Positions 22,101 through 31,471 of a stretch of DNA of 64,000 nucleotides are shown here, piece after piece. The position numbers and the translations under genes were made by a program. The stretch comes from Eucommia ulmoides (lineage: Eukaryota > Streptophyta > Magnoliopsida > Garryales > Eucommiaceae). The notes under the pieces were generated by a model. It did no database searches and was not told the DNA's origin. It worked only from the letters and a program-made list of their open reading frames with translations. The DNA lies in contig CM028332.1 of NCBI GenBank assembly GCA_016647705.1, positions 29,021,300 through 29,085,299 on the forward strand, written 5' to 3'. Positions within the stretch are counted from its first letter, which is position 1, and each line of letters begins with the position of its first letter.

Positions 22101-25100
22101 ACTTTAGATTTTAGCTAAAAACCTTTATTAAAGATTTTTGCTTTGTAGACCTATTGAATAAAATTGGGCTCAATACTAGGCAATTAAAACTGGTGAGTAC
22201 GTGAACAACATACCAAAGACCATACCAAAATTAAATAGCCAACGCTATTCAATTTGGATGTTGCTTAGTTAGGATCAACCGACGCAAAGCTGGCCAAGTG
22301 TAAAGTGTAAAGATAAAACAAGTCTTATAATAATAGTTTCAAGATCTCAGAGAAAAACCTCAAGACCAAACACATGTTCTTGCCCAAAATATTTTTTGTT
22401 AATGAGTATATTGGATAATAATGCAAATCCGTATCGAACTCTAAATGATGAATGAAAAGCAGCAGGAAAAAACAAATAACTTGATCCGCAACTAGTCAAA
22501 AAAGGATATGATCTCAATGGAGTACTCAATTATACTCCTATGGGTTCAAAACTGCATCCCTCATAATCAACGAGTTGAATAATGTTGTTCTTCCCCTTCA
22601 GTTTGTTTAAAATTATTTCAGGATTTTTGCTTTGTAGACCTATTGAATAAAATTGGGCTCAATACTAGGCAATTAAAACTGGTGATTACGTGAACAGCAT
22701 ACCAAAGACCATACCAAAATTAAATAAACCAACGCTATTCAATTTGAATGCTGCCTAGTTAGGATCAACAGACGCAAAGCTGGCCAAGTGTAAAAATAAA
22801 ACAAGTCTTACAATAATAGTTTCAAGATCTCAGAGATAAATCTCGAGACCAAACACATGTTCTCGCCCAAAATATTTTTTGTTAATGAGAGTACATCAGA
22901 TAATGGTGCAAATCCGTATCGAACTCTAAATGATGAATGAAAAGCAGCAGGAAAAAACAAATAACTTCATCCACAACTAGTCAGAAAAGAATATGATCTC
23001 AATGGAGTATTCAACTATACTCCTGTGGGTTCAAAACTGCATACCTCATAATCAATGAGTTGAATAATGTTGTTCTTCCCCTTCAGTTTGTTCAGATATT
23101 CGATTTCCTGACAAAATCCAAATGCAGTAGCATAGTCCCGACCTTTAAGCTTGATTCTTTTCAAAGCATAGATTGTGCAATCTGATGAAATGACTTTGTG
23201 AACCTCACTACTTCCTCCACTTCCAATCTTCCCAAGCCTCTGATATAGCTTACCGTTAACTTTAAAAAACAAGTCAGGATCATAGCTCTTTTTTCGAGGT
23301 GCTGGTATTGCTTTCCCACTGCCAACTTTGTCTTGTTTTTCTGATTTGGAAAGTTCCTGTTTCACATCTGTTGATGGAATTTTCGACAAGGGATCATGAG
23401 ATTGTTTATCACCTGCAAAATTTTTCCCATTGGTTGGTTTGTCATCGGGAGAAGGATATTTGGCGATATCAGATTCCTTTTGCTCACTGTTATGCGGTTC
23501 CTTAGGCATGTCATATTCCTTGTTTTCCAATTGACTATTGACAGCAGGAATAAGGGGTTTGGCTGCAATCGCCATTTTGTCAGCTAATGCTCCAGTAATG
23601 TACTTGGATGAATGATATGATGGATGCACCTCGTCTTGTTGGTTAGTGGGTTGAGGTTTCATGTCATAATCTCTAGACGATTCTATGCCAATATTAGAAT
23701 TACTCATTTGGTGAGGATGTGAATCGTATGTGGTTGAATTAAGCATGGGAGCAGAAGCTGAATTAATCAATGTCGTTGTAACACAAGATGAACCAATAAC
23801 AGAAGATTGAGTTGTTGGGTGGTTCAAATCACTCAGAAAGTTCCCAAATTGTTCCAGCTGATCCGGAATCCCAATAGTTTCTTTTTCCAACGAAGAAATC
23901 CCACTTCCTGATGCCCTTAAATTCATGTCCAATTCCTGTCTTTGAAAATCGGAATGCTTTATTTCATGGCTCTGGTCAGTTTGAGCGTCTACTGGATTGC
24001 TCATATCCCATTTCATTTCTGTTAATGCAAGTGAAATCATGTGAGACAACATAGAACTGCATCCTATAATCCTAGATATGTACATTACTTTGATGACTAT
24101 ACAAATGCATTTAGTTTTAGCATGTAAGATTATTTAGAGGACTTTTGATACACGCAGCATTTTAAGTGTAAATCTTCGAAAGAGATATTAATGGTCCCCG
24201 ACATCCAGCAACTGAAAACCATAAACTAACAAGTAGCAACTTATTACCATGGGATCTGACATTGGTTTCCATCGAAAAGTGAACCTTCTTCTGACCGTCA
24301 GCCAGAGGAACATGTTCATAATCCACAACAGATGAAGAAACAATGCAAGTGTTCTTGCAATCAGTAACTGGTCTGGCTTGATTGATATGAATATCAAATC
24401 CTTTAAATTTGTCAACATGTGTGCTTGTGATTGTGCCCGATGAGGAAGGAAGTGTGATTGATGCATCTTGTTGAGTTTCCCCAACAGCACATTCGATATT
24501 CTTCCTTTGTACAATGAAACCCTCTTGTCCGTTCTTCGTACCTACTTCAGAAACCTCATTAAGAGCTGTGTTCTTTGATATTTTCCGCTGAGGAACCAAT
24601 GTACGCATTGGCCTCATATTTGACTGCACTGTACCTAAAACTTCGCCCAGTTACAGTTCATTCAGCTTAAAAGAACTCCAAAATATCATTTACAAAATGA
24701 CTAATACACCAAAAAGGCCTATGAAATAAATTATTTGTCAAAGAGAGTGAAATCTGACTAATGGAACAAACATTGAGAGGACAAAGATGTGGTAGTCCAA
24801 ACCCACAAAGATGTGGTAATTCAAACCCAACAATTTCAAGCTGTTAACCTAACCTTATGAAAAGTGAAATGTAGCTTTTATTTAGATAATGGAGGTAAAC
24901 AGAGGAAACTACAAAAGAAAATCATATTTAAGTGATTAGTAAACACAACCATGAAAGAAAAAAAAAATTCAGAATTCAACTAAGTCGTACACACCGAACC
25001 AATTCAAACATACATTTTTAAACTGTTATTCAAGCAAACATTAAGTGTACAAGGCAGTGAAAATACCCAAATTGTAAATCAATAATTACCATCAAATGAG

Positions 25101-25425
25101 AGAAAACCCTAAGTAAAACACTCAGTACAAACATAGAACGTCAGAGCAAGGATCCAATTAAAGCCCAAAATTTTCCAACATAGAAGTAAAAATAAATTAC
25201 CCGACAAATAAGAAAATTGTGGAGAGAAAAGTGAAGGAGGAGGGGTTTACCAAGAGGACGGTGGCGCTTAAAGGCGGCTTGAACTTGCCGGAGCAAGTCC
25301 TGGGAAGAGGAAGACGGCGTCGGGAAGGGAGGACCTGAGAAATCGGAGTCTGTCTCGATGGCACGGACGAGATTATTATTGTTCAGTTTCTCCGGAGGGT
25401 CTTGAAGGTTATCCTCCGCATCCAT
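12485..25425 (-). CDS. MPS1: Mps1/TTK-type dual-specificity protein kinase, 6 exons, 812 aa
   Basis: Join on the minus strand: 25,425-25,251; 24,634-24,248; 24,018-23,045; 22,004-21,804; 14,041-13,880; 13,024-12,485. All five introns are GT-AG and every junction keeps frame (phases 1,1,0,0,0), giving 812 codons plus stop. A long disordered N-terminus (1-440) precedes a kinase domain (about 446-740): Gly loop [11 protein letters not shown] (450-460), Lys474 in ALKR, Glu492/494 in the C-helix, HSDLKPAN with Asp597, DFG Asp614, SPE at 641-643, DIWSLG Asp664. HSD replacing HRD, the DFGIAKAI activation segment and the order of blocks fit Mps1/TTK kinases, which sit at unattached kinetochores and start the spindle checkpoint. 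The start ATG has G at +4. Caution on the symbol: plants also have an unrelated MULTIPOLAR SPINDLE 1. Intron 4 is packed with transposons but splice sites look intact. Confidence 0.93.
13066..13186. repeat. Low-complexity tracts in kinase intron 5
   Basis: Poly-T at about 13,076-13,090, then poly-A at about 13,127-13,155 running into (AT)n to 13,182. These lie 50-160 bases from the exon 6 acceptor. The rest of the intron (13,025-13,879) is A/T-rich with no other gene. Confidence 0.85.
13880..14041 (-). CDS. MPS1: Kinase exon 5 (catalytic loop and DFG, residues 580-633)
   Basis: Acceptor TTTTGGCAG|CAAATA, donor TCACAG|GTTTTT; 54 codons. Encodes [46 protein letters not shown] and RDSQ. It contains catalytic Asp597, Asn602 and Asp614, so its short length makes it easy to miss; without it the protein would be a dead kinase. 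Confidence 0.93.
14290..14727 (-). mobile_element. TRIM-like short LTR relic in kinase intron 4
   Basis: Two short related segments, about 14,330-14,372 (TTGGATCGAGTTTACGTGAC...) and 14,630-14,672 (TTGGATTGAATCCACATGGC...), share the phrase CCCAAAATRCTTA, and TTGGCTCTGATACAATTTGG lies directly before the second. That phrase reads on the minus strand as a degenerate initiator tRNA-Met primer site next to an LTR edge. The layout (LTR, about 250-bp interior, primer site, LTR) fits a TRIM or heavily deleted copia element. The right LTR is cut by the LINE at 14,728. Boundaries are uncertain. Confidence 0.45.
14728..17060 (-). mobile_element. 5'-truncated RTE-type LINE in kinase intron 4
   Basis: Minus-strand pieces in order: endonuclease end (about 16,850-17,060, with [20 protein letters not shown]), linker and reverse transcriptase start (16,090-16,338, [18 protein letters not shown]), palm (15,435-15,725, with [12 protein letters not shown] where the family has FADDIVL), and thumb/C-terminus (14,936-15,416, [18 protein letters not shown] and [12 protein letters not shown]). 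The YLGS and [11 protein letters not shown] blocks are typical of plant RTE LINEs. Frameshifts and stops kill it. The 3' end carries the short (GTT)n tail CAACAACAACTAA (plus strand) at 14,729-14,743, as RTE elements do, instead of poly-A. Confidence 0.8.
17197..17310 (-). repeat. 3' LTR of Copia-2
   Basis: Starts TGTAGAAATCC, ends GATTCAACA; matches 21,195-21,309 with scattered differences. At 114 bp it is short for a copia LTR. Confidence 0.78.
17311..17540 (-). other. Leader-like segment next to the 3' LTR of Copia-2
   Basis: Contains a second primer-site-like GCTCTAATACCA at about 17,459-17,470, followed by purine-rich sequence (GAGGGGC). A primer-site sequence near the 3' LTR is out of place; it may mark a recombination between two related copies. 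No coding sequence. Confidence 0.4.
17541..17840 (-). pseudogene. Copia-2 reverse transcriptase, N-terminal part
   Basis: Frame reads [35 protein letters not shown] and [20 protein letters not shown], the first three conserved blocks of copia RT. The protein ends there: no YVDDM box follows and the LTR-adjacent segment begins within 100 bases, so the active site has been deleted. Confidence 0.85.
17841..19132 (-). pseudogene. Copia-2 integrase and C-terminal region
   Basis: Fragments in shifting frames: integrase core start at 18,810-19,019 ([14 protein letters not shown], then [11 protein letters not shown]), middle at 18,586-18,807 ([14 protein letters not shown], equivalent to SDNGxE), then the conserved [14 protein letters not shown] block at 18,446-18,643. 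A poly-A run at 18,834-18,845 breaks the frame. A Ser-rich linker lies at 17,873-18,405. Catalytic residues are partly lost. Confidence 0.75.
19275..19586 (-). pseudogene. Copia-2 protease end / GAG-pre-integrase
   Basis: Open frame reading [40 protein letters not shown] and [15 protein letters not shown], the usual stretch after the copia protease (VPKFxxNLLSxSxITK). The aspartic active-site triplet is not seen upstream, where the frame is broken. Confidence 0.75.
19968..20658 (-). pseudogene. Copia-2 gag
   Basis: Starts at ATG 20,658 (MASGKKK...), with [16 protein letters not shown] near 20,500 and a UBN2-like helical region at 19,968-20,309 ([20 protein letters not shown], then [19 protein letters not shown]). 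Two frame changes split it. A CCHC knuckle would be expected before 19,700 but I do not see one. Confidence 0.75.
21195..21309 (-). repeat. 5' LTR of Copia-2
   Basis: Direct repeat of 17,197-17,310. On its inner side is GCTCTAATACCA (21,182-21,193), a primer site for initiator tRNA-Met read on the minus strand. GGACT follows at 21,310-21,314. Confidence 0.78.
21804..22004 (-). CDS. MPS1: Kinase exon 4 (residues 513-579)
   Basis: Acceptor TTTTAG|GTAACA, donor TGGCAG|GTACTG; 67 whole codons. Encodes [15 protein letters not shown], the hinge [14 protein letters not shown] and ENWLRFYWQ. The following intron is 7,762 bp. Confidence 0.93.
22133..22607 (-). repeat. Tandem duplicate copy A in kinase intron 3, with pseudo-exon
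   Basis: About 475 bp that matches 22,622-23,092 almost throughout, offset 489. Its far end (22,560-22,607) copies the last 48 nt of exon 3 and would encode [16 protein letters not shown] (one Ile-to-Val change), but the splice donor GT has become GG (22,558-22,559), so it should not work as an exon end. It lies between true exons 3 and 4. Confidence 0.88.
22622..23092 (-). repeat. Tandem duplicate copy B, including the true end of exon 3
   Basis: The functional copy: 23,045-23,092 is coding and the donor GT (23,043-23,044) is present. The remainder is intron 3 sequence. Confidence 0.88.
23045..24018 (-). CDS. MPS1: Kinase exon 3 (rest of N-terminus, kinase N-lobe start, to residue 512)
   Basis: Acceptor TTAACAG|AAATGA; the codon across the junction is GAA. 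It encodes Ser/Asn/Gln/Lys-rich sequence, then [19 protein letters not shown] with the Gly-rich loop, catalytic Lys474, the C-helix Glu, and ends [10 protein letters not shown] at the donor GAG|GTATGC. The last 48 nt (23,045-23,092) are copied in the intron at 22,560-22,607. Confidence 0.93.
24248..24634 (-). CDS. MPS1: Kinase exon 2 (residues 59-187)
   Basis: Acceptor TTTTAG|GTACAG and donor CCATG|GTAATA. Continues the basic segment ([21 protein letters not shown]), then low-complexity polar sequence; I recognise no domain. It ends with one base of codon 188. Confidence 0.9.
25251..25425 (-). CDS. MPS1: Kinase exon 1 (residues 1-58 and part of 59)
   Basis: Starts [20 protein letters not shown] and ends in the basic helix [16 protein letters not shown]. 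The donor is CTTG|GTAAAC; it stops after the first base of codon 59, which exon 2 completes. The helix is the only clearly structured part of the N-terminal tail. Confidence 0.92.
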
Positions 25426-25561
25426 TGCCAGATCCCAAATTCATTTCACGTTCCCAGATAGAGAGAGAAGTTACAAAGGAGTAACGCTGAGTTTGATGAA
25501 TGACGAAATGAATCCATTAGGAACTGTTATGGACGAACAACAGCTCCATAGATAGCGGAGC

Positions 25562-25625
<64 letters not shown>

Positions 25626-25640
25626 TTAGATTTTCAAAAG
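25426..25640 (-). promoter_or_regulatory. MPS1: Kinase 5' UTR/promoter-proximal region with GT/GA microsatellites
   Basis: Upstream of the ATG lie (GT)n at about 25,562-25,592 joined to (GA)n at 25,592-25,620, read on the gene strand as CT repeats followed by CA repeats, about 140-200 bases before the start codon. CT-rich tracts are common in plant 5' UTRs and core promoters, so this may be transcribed leader. I cannot place the start site or a TATA box with confidence. Confidence 0.5.
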
Positions 25641-26340
25641 TATCGTTGGCGCTCTTCACCATGTCATGCCGTGATCCGTAGGCTGGTTGAACAGATACGG
25701 GCCTGCGGGCTCAAAACATAGGTGCTATGCATTTAATATGGGCCTGGAGAGAATACCCCAATATCGGCCCAAACATATTTCGACGAGTTCGGGCCCAAGG
25801 TGTTTTAACCGCACTTCAGGTTTCACAAAGAACCCCATAGAAAATTTAAGTTTCACTAAGAATCCCATATAAAAATCGGGCTTTTTTTAGGGCTCCTAAA
25901 ACTACCCAAATTCAACAAGTGACAGAAAAAAAAAAAAAAAAAAAAAAAATCCAAATTGCTAAATCTTTTTTATGTAAAATCTTAAAAACAACTTTCACTA
26001 AACTTTTTATAAATCAATTTAATTTTAACTGTCTAATATTAAACCCACCTGAATTTTATTTTTTATTAAAAATATAAAAATATGTAAAATCATATAAATA
26101 CCCTTATATGGCGGTGGAGAGGGGAAGAGGTGCAGCAGGGAGAAAGAGAATTAAGAAAGATTGAAAAATTGGTGCGGCGGAGAGAGAGATTGAAGAAGGG
26201 GATGAATTTTTTTTGTTTTATCAAACAATTTAGAGTTATTTGTATTCAGGGATAATTTCGACAATAAAAATTATCAGTAAGTATTTAAAAAGTAAAATGT
26301 CTTTACTTGTACTTTTAATATATTATCTTAAAAATTTAGG
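25641..26340. other. Intergenic sequence upstream of the kinase gene
   Basis: No gene recognised. It includes a poly-A run at about 25,926-25,949 and AT-rich DNA with a short GA-rich patch (26,110-26,200). Confidence 0.5.
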
Positions 26341-26344
26341 TGTA

Positions 26345-26925
26345 ATGACTCAGGATAAAGGCGAAATCGAGAAAAATATTACTGATAGAGTCAAGACAAA
26401 ATGATTAAAGTAAAAAAGTGCAATTAGAATGATATGTGATTGTAAGATATTAGTTAAGCTCAAAAGAAAATTCTACAAAACTTCAATAAAGCGATTTTGC
26501 AAGGTTCAGAATGTTGGATGGTAAACACAAAACATGTCCAAAAAATTAGTGTGACAAAAATGAGGATATTACAATGGATGAGTGGGGAGATGAGAATAAA
26601 TAAAATTAAGAATGAAACTAATAGAGAGAATTTAGAAAAATCACTCATCGACGAAAATATGAGAGAAAATCATTCACGATTATTTAGATTTGTGCATAGA
26701 AGACCCATAAAATTACTAGTGAGAAAATGTGATTTAGTTCAAGTGCGGGACCTATTAGAAGGAGATGCTGGCATAAGAAAGCTTGGGACAAGACTACTAG
26801 AATTTATTTTATGTCATTAATCCTAATTGGGGAGATGGCCTTAATCGATCCCTATGGCATAGCCAGATTCATGTAGGTGACTTTAGTGGGACAAAAGCTT
26901 AGTTGTAGTTGTAGTTGTAATTGTA
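26345..26925 (+). mobile_element. RTE-type LINE 3' fragment
   Basis: Plus-strand frame at 26,497-26,820 reads GSECWMVNTKHVQKISVTKM, RILQWMSGEMRINKIKNETN and HRRPIKLLVRKCD, the RTE reverse transcriptase C-terminus seen on the other strand at 14,936-15,196. It ends in a short tandem tail (TTAGTTGTAGTTGTAGTTGT, 26,898-26,925). It is 5'-truncated to under 600 bp, as usual for LINEs. Confidence 0.8.
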
Positions 26926-27233
26926 TCTTTATCCATAATCCATAGAAAATTGTCGATCTAATTAATGGACTTATAGAAGAATTGTCCTAAAAAATAAAAG
27001 CATAATATTTACCAATTGTCACGTGTGGTGTTAGATAATTCATCATTATTTTTCTATGTTGAAAATTAGGAACAAAAATAATAAAATTATTTGTATTTGA
27101 TTTTTTTTTTTATAAAAAATAAAAACTAATTGTTAAATCAAAATAGATTTAAAGGTAAAACAAGGGCGAAGTCATGATATTGTATCCCGAATGGTGTAAT
27201 ATAGAGAAAATTACAAATATATTCAAATTATTA
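26926..27233. other. AT-rich intergenic sequence
   Basis: No gene or repeat recognised. Confidence 0.4.
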
Positions 27234-30200
27234 AGTTGACCCACATATTTATCCAAGAGGTGATTGTTGGCGCAATAAAATACCCAAGATAGGAGGTGAG
27301 TTGAGTAATTAAAAATTATTAGAGAAATAATAACATTTCAAAAATCAAACAATTAATTTTATCCTAAAATTAATTATTATCTTTATATCACAGCGGAATT
27401 ATAAAATCGACTAAGTGCACACCAAACAGTAAAAATAAACAAATTAAATATTGCAGCACACCAAGGATTTATACTGGATCATCAAGCTACTCTTGGTTAA
27501 TTTAGTCATCCGAGCCCCACAAAGAGTCGCACCCGTTAATACTCAAGATCCCTTTTAAGATAGAAACCAAACCCTCACAACGATTCTTTTACAGGCTCAG
27601 AATCAACCTTTACAAAATCATTTTCACAGGTTAAGGAAGAACCTCTACTTTTTACAGGCTAAAGAATAACCTAATTCTTTTTAACACAAAGGCAACAGAA
27701 TCAAAACCTCACCAACACTCCAAAATATCCTTTTACCCAGTAAGGATTGAACCGTTACAAAATTCACTCACAAATCAATTCTATTAACGAAGAATTACTA
27801 CCTCAATCTCTTTACAAAAAGAGATAGAAACCGGCTACCCTCTAATTAAATACACCCAACAGTATTTAATCCATCACTCAGCTTACCAATAAAAATTGAC
27901 AAGTGATTTTTCTCACTCAGAGCTTCTACCACCCCAGATAAATTAAAACTCAATTAATATCTCAAAACTAGTGATAGAAAACGTGAGATACTCAAAATCT
28001 GATTTTTAACAAAAGATGGGTAGCACGTAATTGAGCACGCAATCAGATTCAAGAAATTGTTTATAAAATATTTTTTTCAATAAAAATCAAAAACAATTTC
28101 TAAAAATCAATTTCCAAAAATTAAACAAGCAATGCAATATAGAAAGTAATTGGAAAGATCTCACCCGGAATCCACCGAAAAAATAAATAAAACGTAGTTA
28201 CTTCAGATCCGGTAGCAGCAATAATTAATAAGTAATGATTCTCAAGATCGTCTCTTAGAATAACTCTCACAAAATCTCAGTATGATATCTCTTAGAACAG
28301 CTCAATATGATATCTTGATCTCTCAATCTCACTTCTACTTATTAATGATATATGAAAAATGCAGGTCTATATATATGGGATACAAATCATCTTTCTAACG
28401 GCTAGTTCCCATGTATCATGACATTTAATTGCTCTTTTAGACCTCTTATATCATTATGACTTTATTTGGTTCAATTCACTTAATTACAGCTTTTAAATCT
28501 CTCAATTAATTCCCCCAAATATTTCTCAATCTCAATTAAATAGAATAAAACCAATTTTATGTACCAAATTGATAAACATTCAAACTTAATAAACCAAGTC
28601 AATAGGAATTAAATAATAGGTGTACCGTATGTTGAATATCATAAAATCCCTGAAATCTCTCACAAATCCTAACAAAAAATGGCTACTTTTAGATATGAAT
28701 TTGGAATCCTCAATATCCTGAAACTGCGTCATCAATCGATCGACCAGCCGACCGCTCGATTCCGGATGTAGCCAAGCCAAAGATTTTGTATCCATCAATC
28801 GACCTATCTGTCAACTTGGAGATTCAGAGAGTTTCATTTCTCTTCACAGGTCGCCCTACCTATCGACTTAGAGATTCAAAGAGTTCCATTTCTCTTCATC
28901 GGTCGACTTACCTGTCGACTTAGAGATACAGAGAGTTCTGCCTGTTTTGTCTGGTCGACTTACCAGTTGACTTAAGGATACTGGATCTCTTTTCTGAACT
29001 CATTTTTAACTTATTCTTATTTACGTTTTCGCCCCTTTAACCATTTTATTTTCTTAATTAGCTCCACTAAATATTTAAATTCAATTTTAATCCATTATAA
29101 ATATTTCTTTTGCAATCACACATAGGAGCAAATAATTTGACTAATTAGGATCCTATTAAAAACACACATATTCATAAAATTTATTTAAAAATCTTTTTGT
29201 GTCGTGTGTGATCCTACTTGAGATATTAAGAGTTGAAATTTAAACCTGAGTTGTTTTCCCTAGGTTCTTCAAATCTTCAACCTCTTAATCTTTCATCATC
29301 TTTATTATCAAATCTTCATCATTCGGAACTAATAAATTGAAACACTTAAACAAACCATTAGTCCCACAAAAAACATCAACATTTAATTGTCCATCAAAAT
29401 CTTAGGATCAACAGTGATGAATTGGATAGTTAAAATTTTTAATCAAATATCTTACCAATAAATCAAATTACCAATTTTCTTAGGTGGTTATTATCTTGAG
29501 TTTAGGCGGAAATGTATTTATTAAAGTGCACAACCAAACAGATAAGGATAGAGAAATTTGATGCACAGATTTGTCTTGGTTCGACAAGATACACTTACTT
29601 ATGTCCAATACCCTGAGCTCCTGTAGGGATTTCGCAATCTACTAACTCTTGATCCCTTTACAAGATACGAGTCGAACCTTTACAATCTTTTTCACAGACG
29701 CAGATTAACCTAATTCTTTTATAAGTTCAGAAACAAACCTATATTTTTCTGGTGTAAAGACTAACCCTATCTTTTTTTCGAGGCTAAATATTAACCCCCT
29801 GATTAGGCAAGATCCTTTTATGCCTAATCTACTCCCACTGAGATCAAGTACGTTTAGGTCTAAGCTACAACTCACAAATACAAAAAATTATAGTTTTTTC
29901 TCACATGAGCTTCTACCACCTCAAATCAAAATATACTCAATTAATGGCCTGATACTACATGATAGAAATATATGTGAGAATGAAAATCTAATTAAACAAT
30001 TAAAGCACATAGATTGTAGAAATCAGATTTTCAAGAAAAAAATCGTTTCATAAGATTTTCAGGATATTGAGTAATAAAAATGATTTTTTTCAATTAAAAA
30101 TACTACAAGCTCAAACAAAACATATTAATCAATTAAAGCACAAGAATTTGAGTAAGTAAATAAGAACAATCTCACTGGGATTTTCTTAAGAAGATCAAAC

Positions 30201-31344
30201 GTAAGACTCAAACTCAGTATTAGCAAAAACGACACTATCTTCGATCAAGAATATTTCACAGTATTTTCTCAAAAATATTTTTAGAATAAGATATGATATC
30301 TCTCTTTTAAAACTATGAAATTATATGTATTCTTGATAATGTTCTTGATAATCATACATAAAATTCGTAGGTCTATATATATTGATTTTAAACTATGCCT
30401 CTAACAACTATTTTTTTAAAAGATATGCCCCAAAAATAACGTATATAGATCCCATATATCAAGACCTTTTAAATCAATAATATTTGACCCAGAAATGAAC
30501 ATTTAAAACTCACGATTTAGCCTCAAGAAGATTTTTATTTAAACCCCATAAAGATAGAAAGAAGTTGTCCTAGTAAAAATCACAAAATCAAATAATACAT
30601 TAACTAAATCATAAGAGCTTCTAAATATAAGATGTATCTTTGAAAATCAGTCAAAACCTATTTAAATATAACATATAAACGTTAAAATCCTATAAAAATG
30701 GATAGAAGATCTTTTAAAACATTTTGATCAAAAGATTTGTACTCATTCGGTCGACCGTCTCCACAAGCAATTAACCGCTTAACCTCTAACGGTTAGTTTT
30801 CTAGCCGTTGAACCCTAGGTCGGCTAACTGGTTCCTATATCATTTAGGGCTTGAACCAAGTTTTCATTCATGTGGTCGATCGTTCAGCCAGAAACCCCTA
30901 AAACCAATATCTTGAATAATTCAGTCGACTGCTCCTTTTGCTGGTCGACCGTCAAGGCGAAAAAAACACAATTTTGACTTTTTCAAACATTATCTTGATC
31001 GAACTTTTAGGAAAATCAATTTGGACAGTTAAATTTATCACTTATTATCATATTTCAAATATTCCAAATTGATTTTAAGTGTCGTTCGTGATTCTAATCG
31101 GGTTGCATTAAGAGTATAAGAAGAATTGAGGTGTTTTACCATGAAATACAAAAAATCTTCTTGCTCGAAAAAAACAAAATTCTTCAATATTTTCATTGCA
31201 ACTATCTCGATCTTTCTTAGATATATTCTTGAATTTTTTGTTTCTCATTTGCTCAACGAAACTTAAATCGGAAATATTCAATAAACTTATTAGTTCCTCA
31301 AAACATCAACGTTAATTGATTCATCTAAACATTTAGGGTTAACA
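27234..31344 (-). repeat. 3' LTR of Copia-3, interrupted by a solo LTR
   Basis: The LTR consists of 27,234-27,264 and 29,419-31,344, rejoined across the solo LTR: the left piece reads GACCCACATATTTATCC and the right resumes GAATTGGATAGTTAAAA, matching the uninterrupted homologue at 35,299. It ends TTAGGGTTAACA at 31,344, next to a purine-rich tract on the minus strand. An array of GTCGACC-like motifs lies at 30,745-30,955. Confidence 0.75.
27265..29413 (-). mobile_element. Solo copia LTR, 2,149 bp
   Basis: Starts TGTTGGCGCAAT, ends TTAGGATCAACA, with exact 5-bp duplications GTGAT at 27,260-27,264 and 29,414-29,418. It is the only complete LTR of this copia family here, so it defines the family ends (TGTTGG...ATCAACA on the plus strand). 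It carries a periodic motif array at 28,730-28,985 (TCGAC-type half sites with AGAGATTCAGAGAGTT). Confidence 0.88.
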
Positions 31345-31381
31345 ATCTCCTTTTTTTATTAAGACAATTAACTTTGTTATT

Positions 31382-31383
<2 letters not shown>

Positions 31384-31470
<87 letters not shown>
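31384..31470. repeat. Compound microsatellite (AT)n-(TAGA)n
   Basis: About 17 AT units followed by about 13 TAGA units with no interruption. Open frames across it are artefacts. Confidence 0.95.

Positions 31471-31471
<1 letters not shown>

Noticed and set aside
23299-23587. Plus-strand frames across the kinase exon 3
   Set aside because: Shadows of the coding minus strand.
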